Shown here: positions 1 through 6,696 of the stretch, piece after piece
Numbering within the stretch: position 1 is the stretch's first letter
How the letters are laid out: each line of letters opens with the position of its first letter
Source of the DNA: Nitrospiraceae bacterium UBA6905
GTDB lineage: Bacteria > Nitrospirota > Thermodesulfovibrionia > Thermodesulfovibrionales > UBA6898
DNA length: 6,696 nucleotides
Assembly (NCBI GenBank): GCA_002451165.1
Contig: DKBH01000044.1
Location: 23,010-29,705, forward strand
Reading direction: 5' to 3'
Program-made: the position numbers and the translations under genes
The notes under the pieces: model-generated
The model's input: only the letters and a program-made list of their open reading frames with translations
What the model was told of the DNA's origin: nothing
Database searches by the model: none

Positions 1-1194
1 GCCCATGTTCCATTTCATGCCGAACCCGAGGCCGCCGAGATACACGGGGCGCGACACCATCGGCCATGCCGTTGACTCTTCCGCGATCGTCTGGACATCG
101 GGAAAAGAGCGGTAGACCTCTTCGTTCAGGCGCCGCAAAAACTGCACTGCCTCGACATTCTCCTTGCCGCCGTATTGATTCGGGATCCATTCGCCCTCCT
201 TCCGCCCATAATCGAGATAGAGCATGGAAGCGACCGCATCAATCCTGAGCCCATCGGCGTGGTAAGCGTCGAGCCAGAAGAGGGCGCTGCTGATCAGAAA
301 AGCAGCCACCTCGTGCCTGCCGTAGTTGAAGATATAACTGTTCCAGTCCGGATGAAACCCTTTGCGCGGGTCTGCATGTTCATACAGATGGGTGCCATCA
401 AAATAGACCAGGCCGTGCTCGTCATCGGGAAAGTGAGATGGAACCCAATCAAGGATCACGCCGATATTTTTTTGGTGCAAGCAGTCCACGAGATGCATAA
501 AATCCTGCGGTGATCCGTAGCGGCTGCTCGGTGCGAAATAGCCGGTGGTCTGGTAGCCCCAGGAACCAAAGAAGGGATGCTCCATAACCGGGGTGAACTC
601 AACATGGGTGAACCCCATTTCCGCGACATACGCCGGGAGAAGCTCGGCCATCTCGCGGTATGAGAGCGATCGGTTATGTTCCTCCGGAATACGGCGCCAC
701 GAGCCGCCGTGTATCTCATAGATCGAGATCGGTGCCGCCAGAGAATTCTTCGTCCGGCGCTGGTGCATCCAGTCCCGATCGCCCCATACGTACCCGAGGT
801 CGGCGACGACTGAGGCGGTATCCGGCGGGACCTGCCAGCGGAGCGCGAAGGGATCACCCTTGTCGGCCGCGAAGTTTCCCTGCCGGGATACGATATGGTA
901 TTTGTAGGGTGAACCTACCCCCACGCCGGGGATGAACCCTTCCCAAATACCGGTTTCATCGCTCCTGGCTCTGAGCGGATGCGCACCCCTGTCCCACCCG
1001 TTGAACTGTCCCGTGACGGAGACCGCCCGTGCATTCGGCGCCCAGACAGCGAAGTGCGTGCCCTGCACCGAGCCGATGGTCATCGGATGCGCGCCAAGCT
1101 TTTCATAGAGACGGGAGTGCGAGCCCTCCCGGAACAGGTATATATCATGTTCTGTCAGCCTGCTTGCGTCGTAGCGAACGCTCTGCTTCGCCAT
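1..1194 (-). CDS. glgB: 1,4-alpha-glucan branching enzyme GlgB, 3'-truncated by the window edge
   Basis: GlgB (GH13_9) cuts an alpha-1,4-glucan and re-attaches the fragment through an alpha-1,6 bond, branching the cytoplasmic polymer built by GlgE. The visible 398 codons are open to base 1. Residues about 30-125 look like the CBM48 domain (WAPNA at 51-55, FNGWD at 64-68). The GH13 barrel follows, with YEIHGGSW at 159-166, the branching-enzyme hallmark DWVPSHF at 249-255, the nucleophile Asp319 in GLRIDAVASM, and the acid/base Glu372 in IAEES. The spacing of these two equals that of E. coli D405/E458 as I recall it. Relative to E. coli GlgB about 86 N-terminal residues are missing, so this is the short form without the N1 module. 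The third catalytic Asp and the C-terminal domain lie outside the window. The ATG at 1194 is supported by a strong Shine-Dalgarno ten bases after the treS-pep2 stop. The family call is very secure. Confidence 0.97.
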   Translation of the reverse strand, partial: MAKQSVRYDASRLTEHDIYLFREGSHSRLYEKLGAHPMTIGSVQGTHFAVWAPNARAVSVTGQFNGWDRGAHPLRARSDETGIWEGFIPGVGVGSPYKYHIVSRQGNFAADKGDPFALRWQVPPDTASVVADLGYVWGDRDWMHQRRTKNSLAAPISIYEIHGGSWRRIPEEHNRSLSYREMAELLPAYVAEMGFTHVEFTPVMEHPFFGSWGYQTTGYFAPSSRYGSPQDFMHLVDCLHQKNIGVILDWVPSHFPDDEHGLVYFDGTHLYEHADPRKGFHPDWNSYIFNYGRHEVAAFLISSALFWLDAYHADGLRIDAVASMLYLDYGRKEGEWIPNQYGGKENVEAVQFLRRLNEEVYRSFPDVQTIAEESTAWPMVSRPVYLGGLGFGMKWNMG

Positions 1195-1198
1195 GGTA

Positions 1199-1205
1199 CC
1201 TCCTT
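1199..1205 (-). promoter_or_regulatory. Ribosome binding site of glgB, overlapping the treS-pep2 stop codon
   Basis: AAGGAGG lies four bases before the glgB ATG. Its first A is also the last base of the treS-pep2 TGA stop (1207-1205). A ribosome ending on the fusion gene therefore stops directly on the glgB initiation region. This suggests translational coupling, which is inference. It also fixes the glgB start. Confidence 0.85.
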
Positions 1206-4200
1206 CACCGTTTAATACCGTCCAGTATCTGGCGAATGCCGCGCAATGGGATCATAACCCAGTCCGGACGGTTATTGATTTCATACCCCAGTTCATAGAC
1301 CGCTTTTTCGAGCAGGAAAACTCTGAGCATCGTCTCCAGTTCCGCCCGGTCCTGCGGGATGAAGGGTGCATCGCCTGCAGCGTGCAGATAGGCATTCAGG
1401 AAAATGCCGCTCACCGTGCAGTGCCAAACATCTGTCCAGGGCTCAAGAAGCGCGATGTCCTCACTCCGCACCGAAGACTGCTTCATTAGGACGTGGTAGG
1501 TGGCATAATGAAAGGACCGGATCATGCCGGCAACATCACGCAGGGGCGAGCGTTTCAGTCTGCGCTCGGTAAGCGGCCGGGCAGGCTCGCCCTCAAAATC
1601 TATGATGACAAAATCGTTTCCCGTGAAGAGCACCTGACCGAGGTGATAGTCTCCGTGGTAGCGGGTCTTCATTGCCGAGAATTTCCTCTCTACGATGTCA
1701 CGGAAACACTCGAGGATCATCTTTTCACTGGCCATGACCTGGTGAGCATCGGGGAGGACGTCTTCTGGGAGCCGCTTTATATTTGCCCGGAGGAGCTGCA
1801 GGACCCGCACGGCGAGATTCCGCATGGACTGATAGACCGACCGCTGATAAAGCATGGTGAAGGGTTCCGCCACAAAGGCCGGATTCTCCTTCGCGGAAGC
1901 AAGTGCGGCGTGCATCTCAGCAGTCCGCATGCCGAGAAGAGAGACCATTTCAAGATAAAAGCCGCCGATCATTTCCTGTAGGACCGGTGAAAGGGTGTTG
2001 AAATCAGCTCCCAGCAGGGAAAGAGGACAGATCGGCAGCTCACGGGTCTCAGGACCCCCTGACAGGACACGTTCAAAGAAATGGCTCAGGACATCGAGGG
2101 TAAATATCCAGGCATTGCCCTGATTTGGGACATACCCCTGAAGCTGTCCGATACAGATTTGCGGACCGCCGTGGCGCCGGTATTCGATATTGCCGGCAAA
2201 GAGCGGCACATGGGTGAAGTCCGTCTCCTCGGCAAAAAACCGCATGATCTCGGCATCAGGATGGACGCCTTCCTCGAGATGCCGATAAAGCTTAAAGATG
2301 AGGTCAGTACCGTAGAGTAGTGACGTGTTGCTCTGCTCCGCTTTCAGAACCTGTGACTTTGCCGTAGCAGCGTCACGCAGGCGCGATGTCTTCAGGTTCT
2401 TTCCCGGACGTCCGGTCAATCCTTTGATGCTGCCCCGCCGTGCTATCAATTCTATTATCTTCCTTCTGAAGGCTTCGCAGTAGACTGCATCGTGAAGGAT
2501 GCCGTCCGTTTCTCCCAGGCGCAAGGCAGCCACGATAGCGTGCGGTGCGTCCTCGATCAGCCGTTCAGCAGCCTCGCCCGTAGAAAAGGCAAGCGGCAGG
2601 AGATAGATGTCCGAGGCCCCTTCGATGTAGCGGACCTTAAGGAAGAGAATATGTCCGATTGCGCTGTCCATACCGAGGGCAATATCGTCCCGTATCAGCA
2701 CCTCGCGGATCTTTCTGCCCTTTGCACCGAACCAGCGGCAGCCGCGCAGGAACAGGGGCAGGATATCTGCCCCCAGGCGGGTCTTCATCTTCTCGTCGAA
2801 AACCTGCTCCCACCGGCCGACCGACCTCAATTGCGGTATAAACCGCATGACGCTTCCGGTATCGATCTGATCCTCTTCTTTCTTGAGGAAGAACCAGAAA
2901 TAGTCATAGAAGCCGAGGGTCAGAACGTAGGGCGTCTCCTTGACCGGTGGAAACGAGTTCTGGCCGAAGATCTCTTCCGGCACATAGCCGCGATACTTCG
3001 CCAGATCGAGTTCGACGACCTGGGAAAACCGGGAGAGGTTTATCACCACCAGTATCGTCTCATCCTCACAGGTCCGCGTGAAGGCGAGGACCTTGGCATT
3101 GTCCGTCGCAACGAATTCGATATCACCGCTGCCGAAGGCCTTGAAGCGCTTGCGCATGGCGATGACGCGTTTCATCCACCAGAGCAGCGAGGAAGGGTTG
3201 CTGTCCTGATTCTCGACATTCAGCGCCTCATAATGGTACTCCGGGTCAATGATGACCGGCAGGTAAAGCTTCTGGGGATTCGCCTGCGAAAACCCCGCAT
3301 TGCGGTCCGAGCTCCACTGCATCGGCGTGCGCACGCCGTTCCGGTCGCCGAGATAGTAGTTGTCGCCCATGCCGATCTCGTCACCGTAATAGATCACCGG
3401 CGTTCCGGGCAGCGAGAAGAGTATGATATTAAGCAGTTCGATCTTCCGACGGTTATTCCCTACCAGCGGCGCCAGCCGGCGGCGGATGCCGACGTTGATC
3501 CGAGCCTTGGGATCACGAGCGTAGACCCTGTACATGTAGTCCCGCTCTTCATCGGTCACCATCTCAAGCGTCAGTTCATCATGATTCCGCAGGAACATAG
3601 CCCACTGACAGGTATCGGGTATCTTCGGCGTCTGCCCGAGAATGTCTACGATGGGAAAACGGTCCTCCATCTGCAGTCCCATAAAGATCCGGGGCATGAC
3701 CGGAAAATGAAAGGCCATATGGCACTCGTTGCCCCCCCCAAAATAGGCGACCGCGTCTTCCGGCCACTGGTTTGCCTCTGCCAGCAACATGCGGTTGCTA
3801 AACGTGCGGTCAACATGTTTTCTCAGGTCGCGCAGAAATGCATGAGTATCCGGAAGGTTCTCGCAATTCGTTCCCTCTCGTTCATACAGATAGGGAACGG
3901 CGTCAAGCCGCACACCGTCGACGCCCATCTCGAACCAGAAATCGAGCGTGCGGAACATGGCGGTCCTGACCATAGGATTGTCGAAGTTCAAATCGGGCTG
4001 ATGCGCGTAAAACCGGTGCCAGTAGTAGGATCTTGCAACGGGATCCCAGGTCCAGTTTGAGGGCTCGAAGTCGACGAATATGATGCGGGCGTCACGGTAC
4101 TTTTCTGGCGTATCGCTCCATACATAGAAGTCCCTCCAGGGCGAGCCCGGCTTGGCCCGCCGCGCCCTCTGGAACCACGGGTGCTGGTCTGAGGTATGGT

Positions 4201-4534
4201 TCATGACGAGTTCCGTGATCACCCGGATGTTGCGCTGGTGCGCCTCACGCAGAAAGGTCTTGAAGTCCTTCAGCGTCCCGTAATCAGGATTGATCCTGAG
4301 ATAATCAGCGATGTCATAGCCGTCATCTTTGAGCGGCGAAGGATAGAATGGGAGCAGCCACACGGCGGTAATGCCCAGATCGGCCAGGTAGTCCAGTTTC
4401 CGGATCATGCCGGGAAAATCGCCGATGCCATCCCCGTTGGCGTCGTAAAAGGTCTTGACATGCATCTGGTAGATGACGGCCTCTTTATACCAATGGGGAT
4501 CTGCCGGAGCGTATTCTTTTTTCTTCAGGTGCAT
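1205..4534 (-). CDS. treS: Bifunctional trehalose synthase / maltokinase fusion (TreS-Pep2)
   Basis: This 1109-aa protein joins two successive enzymes. Residues about 12-555 are TreS (GH13_16), which interconverts trehalose and maltose. Visible motifs are FYPSPLKDDGYDIADY (63-78), MNHTSDQHPW (111-120), the nucleophile Asp211 in GVRLDAVPYL, the acid/base Glu253 in LAEANQW, and the stabilising Asp319 in RNHDE. Residues about 590-1109 are the maltokinase Pep2/Mak, which makes maltose 1-phosphate from maltose and ATP. It shows an N-terminal cap motif CRWFGAKGR (599-607), a nucleotide-lobe stretch SNTSLLYG (735-742), the catalytic loop HGDYHLGQ (960-967, base Asp962), and metal-binding Asp979 in IIDFEGEP. 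Both halves look intact, and the length matches fused TreS-Pep2 proteins of Pseudomonas. I chose the ATG at 4534 because GAGGAG sits seven bases upstream. An in-frame GTG at 4549 overlapping the glgE stop would add five residues but has no ribosome binding site. The product feeds GlgE, encoded just upstream. Confidence 0.97.
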   Translation of the reverse strand: MHLKKKEYAPADPHWYKEAVIYQMHVKTFYDANGDGIGDFPGMIRKLDYLADLGITAVWLLPFYPSPLKDDGYDIADYLRINPDYGTLKDFKTFLREAHQRNIRVITELVMNHTSDQHPWFQRARRAKPGSPWRDFYVWSDTPEKYRDARIIFVDFEPSNWTWDPVARSYYWHRFYAHQPDLNFDNPMVRTAMFRTLDFWFEMGVDGVRLDAVPYLYEREGTNCENLPDTHAFLRDLRKHVDRTFSNRMLLAEANQWPEDAVAYFGGGNECHMAFHFPVMPRIFMGLQMEDRFPIVDILGQTPKIPDTCQWAMFLRNHDELTLEMVTDEERDYMYRVYARDPKARINVGIRRRLAPLVGNNRRKIELLNIILFSLPGTPVIYYGDEIGMGDNYYLGDRNGVRTPMQWSSDRNAGFSQANPQKLYLPVIIDPEYHYEALNVENQDSNPSSLLWWMKRVIAMRKRFKAFGSGDIEFVATDNAKVLAFTRTCEDETILVVINLSRFSQVVELDLAKYRGYVPEEIFGQNSFPPVKETPYVLTLGFYDYFWFFLKKEEDQIDTGSVMRFIPQLRSVGRWEQVFDEKMKTRLGADILPLFLRGCRWFGAKGRKIREVLIRDDIALGMDSAIGHILFLKVRYIEGASDIYLLPLAFSTGEAAERLIEDAPHAIVAALRLGETDGILHDAVYCEAFRRKIIELIARRGSIKGLTGRPGKNLKTSRLRDAATAKSQVLKAEQSNTSLLYGTDLIFKLYRHLEEGVHPDAEIMRFFAEETDFTHVPLFAGNIEYRRHGGPQICIGQLQGYVPNQGNAWIFTLDVLSHFFERVLSGGPETRELPICPLSLLGADFNTLSPVLQEMIGGFYLEMVSLLGMRTAEMHAALASAKENPAFVAEPFTMLYQRSVYQSMRNLAVRVLQLLRANIKRLPEDVLPDAHQVMASEKMILECFRDIVERKFSAMKTRYHGDYHLGQVLFTGNDFVIIDFEGEPARPLTERRLKRSPLRDVAGMIRSFHYATYHVLMKQSSVRSEDIALLEPWTDVWHCTVSGIFLNAYLHAAGDAPFIPQDRAELETMLRVFLLEKAVYELGYEINNRPDWVMIPLRGIRQILDGIKR

Positions 4535-4541
4535 GTTCCGT

Positions 4542-4547
4542 CTCCTC
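4542..4547 (-). promoter_or_regulatory. Ribosome binding site deciding the treS-pep2 start
   Basis: GAGGAG, seven bases before the ATG at 4534, overlaps the glgE TGA stop (4548-4546). The competing GTG at 4549 lies upstream of this site and is preceded by glgE coding sequence with no purine-rich match. The Shine-Dalgarno therefore selects the ATG and links translation of the fusion gene to the end of glgE. Confidence 0.8.
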
Positions 4548-6534
4548 ACATGAAGTAGTCGAAATCAGTCTCCCGTTTCAGGCGCTTCCGCACGCGGAAG
4601 ATATTGGCCGGGATAATCCGCGGATCGAGTTCCACGTAATTCCGCGCTCCCTGCCAGATAAACTTGTCATCGCTGAGCAGGTCATGCACCATGTAGGGCT
4701 GATGCGGGTCGATGCCGAGCTCTTCAATCGGCACGGTCACCCAACCCGAGTGCGTATGCGCAGGGTCGAGATTGATCACGATCAGGAGTACGTTCTCGAG
4801 ATCCCCGGCGGCCTTGACGTAAAACAGGAGGTTTTCGTTGTCTACGTCACAGAATCGCAGGTTCCAGAGCTCCTGAAGAGCTGCGTTCTCCCGCCGGATC
4901 TTGTTCATGCGGGCAATGAAGTCCTTCAGATTCCCCGGCGCGTCCCAGTCCCAAGTCTTCAGTTCATATTTCTCAGAGTGAAGGTATTCCTCCTTTCCCG
5001 TCAGCGCTTCATTAAGGCAGAGTTCGAAAGGAGGGCCATAGATTCCATAGCTCGGCGAAAGCGTTGCCGCCAGCACAAGCCGCATCATGAAAGCAGGCCT
5101 TCCCCCATACTGCAAGTGCTCCGGCAGTATATCCGGCGTGTTGGGCCAGAAATTCGGACGAAAGAACTCCCGTACGTCGCTCCGGGTCAGCTCGGTGAGA
5201 TACTCACGGAATTCACGCTGCGTATAGCGCCAGGTGAAATACGTATAGGATTGTGAAAAACCGATCTTGCCGAGTCGATACATGATCTTCGGCCGCGTAA
5301 ACGCCTCGGACAGGAAGATGACCTCCGGGTGACTTTTGCGTATCCCGGCGATCAACCACTCCCAGAAGCGAAAGGATTTCGTGTGCGGATTATCCACCCG
5401 GAAGATCTTAACGCCATGGCCGATCCAGAATAGCACTACAGACCGCAGCTCCTCCCACAGACCTTCCCAATCGTCGCTCTCGAAATTAAGCGGAAAGATA
5501 TCTTCATATTTCTTGGGTGGGTTTTCGGCATACTGGACCGTTCCGTCCGGTCGCTGCCGGAACCATGCCGGATGATCTTTGACATAGGGATGGTCGGGCG
5601 AACATTGGAAGGCAAGATCCATGGCAACGGAGATGCCGAGCTCTCCTGCCCGGGAGATGAGCGCAGAAAAATCGCTCAACGAACCGAGTTGTGGGTGGAC
5701 CGCCGTGTGCCCTCCATCGTCACTGCCGATAGCCCAGGGGCTTCCCACGTCATCGGCTGTAGCAGCCGGTACATTGTTTTTCCCCTTTCGCTTGGTATGG
5801 CCTATGGGGTGTATCGGCGGAAAATAGAGCACATCAAAGCCCATACGAGAGATGTCAGGCAGGACCCTTTCACAGTCGGCAAAGGTGCCGTGCTCCCCGT
5901 TGCGCCCTGGGCAAGACCGTGGAAAAAATTCATACCAGGTGCTGAAAAGGGATCGGCGTGGTTCCACCACAACGGAGAGTTCGCGGTCGTAAGTGACGGC
6001 AAAGCGTCTGTCCGGAAATGCTTCCATGCAGCTTCTGATCTCCTCCCCTGTGGCTAGTGCAACTGCGGCTTCCATATCCGTTGCTGCGGCAGCGGTAATT
6101 GCCTCAAGAAGTCTGTCAAGCCCTTTGCCGGCTCTTTTTGAAGTCCTGCCGATCGCCTCCGCAATAAGAGCCACGCCGATCCTGATATCGATGCTCAAGT
6201 CCTGCCCAGCTTCGAATTTCTTCAGGATATCCTTCTGCCAGGTCCGGAAATGGTCGACCCACCCCTGCAGGGTATAGCGGTAAATGCCGATCTCCTCAGT
6301 CATGAACTCGCCCATCCACCGATCATTGTTCAGATGGCTCATAGCGGCCGTTTTCCAGGAGCGGTCCCCGGGTCCCTTGAATAAGAGGCTGGCAGCAATC
6401 GTATCGTGACCGTCCGCAAAGATATCAGCTTCGACCCTGACAGACTGACCAAGGACGCGCTTCGCCGGATACCTTCCCCCTTCGACTTCAGGAGTAACCC
6501 GCTCGATAATTATGCGCTCCCTGCCTTCCATCAT
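4546..6534 (-). CDS. glgE: Alpha-1,4-glucan:maltose-1-phosphate maltosyltransferase GlgE
   Basis: GlgE (GH13_3) transfers maltosyl from alpha-maltose 1-phosphate to the non-reducing end of alpha-1,4-glucan, releasing phosphate. It acts in the cytoplasm and is the polymerising step of this pathway. At 662 aa it has the normal family length. An N-terminal beta-sandwich domain spans about 1-110, and a helical insert about 115-190. The barrel opens with WYEFFPRS (200-207) and DVLYFPPIHPIG (234-245). The catalytic residues are all visible: nucleophile Asp381 in FRVDNPHTK, acid/base Glu410 in FLSEAFTRP, and Asp468 in PNTPDIL. The 29-residue gap between the first two equals that of Streptomyces GlgE (D394/E423). 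A C-terminal beta domain follows from about 560. Two adjacent ATGs (6534 and 6531) could start it. The second has the better Shine-Dalgarno spacing, which would shorten the protein by one residue. It is the first gene of the operon seen here, with treS-pep2 following after 11 bases. Confidence 0.97.
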   Translation of the reverse strand: MMEGRERIIIERVTPEVEGGRYPAKRVLGQSVRVEADIFADGHDTIAASLLFKGPGDRSWKTAAMSHLNNDRWMGEFMTEEIGIYRYTLQGWVDHFRTWQKDILKKFEAGQDLSIDIRIGVALIAEAIGRTSKRAGKGLDRLLEAITAAAATDMEAAVALATGEEIRSCMEAFPDRRFAVTYDRELSVVVEPRRSLFSTWYEFFPRSCPGRNGEHGTFADCERVLPDISRMGFDVLYFPPIHPIGHTKRKGKNNVPAATADDVGSPWAIGSDDGGHTAVHPQLGSLSDFSALISRAGELGISVAMDLAFQCSPDHPYVKDHPAWFRQRPDGTVQYAENPPKKYEDIFPLNFESDDWEGLWEELRSVVLFWIGHGVKIFRVDNPHTKSFRFWEWLIAGIRKSHPEVIFLSEAFTRPKIMYRLGKIGFSQSYTYFTWRYTQREFREYLTELTRSDVREFFRPNFWPNTPDILPEHLQYGGRPAFMMRLVLAATLSPSYGIYGPPFELCLNEALTGKEEYLHSEKYELKTWDWDAPGNLKDFIARMNKIRRENAALQELWNLRFCDVDNENLLFYVKAAGDLENVLLIVINLDPAHTHSGWVTVPIEELGIDPHQPYMVHDLLSDDKFIWQGARNYVELDPRIIPANIFRVRKRLKRETDFDYFM

Positions 6535-6536
6535 AT

Positions 6537-6543
6537 CCCTCCT
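6537..6543 (-). promoter_or_regulatory. Ribosome binding site of glgE
   Basis: AGGAGGG lies immediately upstream of two tandem ATG codons. Counting from the end of AGGAGG, the first ATG (6534) is three bases away and the second (6531) six. The second spacing is closer to optimal, so initiation at 6531 is slightly favoured. The difference is one methionine. Confidence 0.8.
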
Positions 6544-6549
6544 CTCGCT

Positions 6550-6571
6550 GAATTACCATTGCCGGTAATTC
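6550..6571. repeat. Perfect 8-bp inverted repeat at the presumed glgE transcription start; candidate operator
   Basis: GAATTACC and GGTAATTC form perfect 8-base arms around a 6-base spacer. The element sits between the candidate -10 box and the glgE ribosome binding site, two bases downstream of the -10 hexamer. That is a typical place for a repressor operator. In RNA it would form a modest AU-rich hairpin just upstream of the Shine-Dalgarno. There is no T-tract after it on the minus strand, so it does not look like a terminator. The repeat is seen directly; the operator role is inference, and I cannot name a regulator. Confidence 0.5.
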
Positions 6572-6572
6572 C

Positions 6573-6581
6573 ATTATGTCA
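6573..6581 (-). promoter_or_regulatory. Candidate extended -10 promoter element for the glgE operon
   Basis: The minus strand reads TGACATAAT, matching the extended -10 consensus TGnTATAAT at all but one base. No convincing -35 hexamer lies 16-18 bases further upstream, which is tolerated by extended -10 promoters. Transcription would start about seven bases downstream, near 6566, inside the inverted repeat, giving a leader of roughly 30 bases. This is a pattern match only. Confidence 0.4.
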
Positions 6582-6696
6582 TATCGGATTTATTCCGGCG
6601 CGAATAACGACTACACATCGTATAGGAACAGTCTATCGTCTTATATCCTCCGGGATGATAACGCCTTTCCTGAATAGTTCTACTCGTCAGAAATAA
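6582..6696. other. Upstream non-coding stretch with no recognisable gene
   Basis: GC drops compared with the coding regions. The minus strand has one frame open from the edge to a TAA at 6576-6574 (40 codons), but it is rich in Ser, Arg, Tyr, Cys and Thr, uses codons such as TTA, ATA and AGA, and resembles no family I know. The plus strand also has an open frame, which simply continues the reading complementary to glgE. I see no tRNA, riboswitch or terminator. It most likely holds further promoter or regulatory sequence, or the spacer to an upstream gene outside the window. Confidence 0.4.

Noticed and set aside
467..473. A7 run in glgB (minus strand, CAA AAA AAT) as a programmed -1 frameshift site
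   Set aside because: The heptamer fits the slippery pattern, but I see no upstream Shine-Dalgarno stimulator or clear downstream hairpin, and GlgB needs no frameshift product. It is probably chance.
456..857. 133-aa minus-strand open frame
   Set aside because: It lies in another frame of the same strand inside glgB. The glgB frame carries the GH13_9 motifs; this one is rich in Arg and Ser with no recognisable domain.
2492..4060. 522-aa plus-strand open frame as a real gene
   Set aside because: It starts with GTG inside the maltokinase region, lies wholly opposite a gene with intact catalytic motifs, is in codon register with it, and its translation shows no domain I recognise.
4684..5256. 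190-aa plus-strand open frame opposite glgE
   Set aside because: It is in codon register with glgE and shows no family motif, so it is a mirror of the sense coding bias.
6550..6571. Inverted repeat as an intrinsic terminator of an upstream gene
   Set aside because: The arms are AT-rich with few G-C pairs, and no T-tract follows on either strand, so a regulatory site is more likely.
6574..6696. End of an upstream minus-strand gene running in from the window edge
   Set aside because: One frame is open for 40 codons to a TAA, but its composition and codon use differ from the neighbouring genes and it resembles no protein family. The length is too short to judge.
1..6696. CRISPR array, insertion sequence, tRNA or rRNA gene
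   Set aside because: I saw no spaced direct repeats, transposase motifs, terminal repeats or tRNA-like folds. Nearly the whole window is occupied by the three enzyme genes.

Overview
The window holds one compact, co-directional three-gene operon on the minus strand. Read in transcription order it is glgE, a treS-pep2 fusion, and the first 398 codons of glgB. Together these encode the core of the GlgE pathway, which turns trehalose (or maltose 1-phosphate from another source) into branched alpha-1,4/1,6-glucan. All three proteins are recognisable from catalytic motifs. No other gene, RNA gene, mobile element or CRISPR array is visible.

Layout. From 6696 to 6535 there is an upstream non-coding stretch with lower GC than the genes. 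It contains a candidate extended -10 promoter element (6573-6581) followed directly by a perfect 8-bp inverted repeat (6550-6571), then the glgE ribosome binding site. glgE (GH13_3, 662 aa) runs from 6534 to 4546. Eleven bases later the TreS-Pep2 fusion (1109 aa; GH13_16 trehalose synthase plus maltokinase) runs from 4534 to 1205. Ten bases later glgB (GH13_9, short N-terminal form) starts at 1194 and runs off the window at base 1, before its third catalytic aspartate. Each gene has a strong Shine-Dalgarno sequence, and the glgB one begins on the last base of the treS-pep2 stop codon, so the three are probably co-transcribed and translationally linked.

How they work together. The TreS half isomerises trehalose to maltose. 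The Pep2 half phosphorylates maltose with ATP to alpha-maltose 1-phosphate. GlgE transfers the maltosyl unit to the non-reducing end of an alpha-1,4-glucan and releases phosphate. GlgB introduces alpha-1,6 branches. Genes for making trehalose (otsA/otsB, treY/treZ) and the alternative maltose 1-phosphate route (glgC/glgM) are not in the window.

Organism. This gene order is the one known from Pseudomonas and occurs in many other bacteria, so it does not fix a taxon. Moderately high GC, strong Shine-Dalgarno use and the general look of the proteins suit a Gram-negative bacterium, perhaps a Desulfobacterota/Geobacter-like or Nitrospirota-like lineage. That placement is a low-confidence impression.

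Novelty. The operon looks complete and ordinary apart from the edge truncation. The least explained element is the palindrome at the presumed glgE transcription start, which could be an operator. I do not see an undescribed system here.
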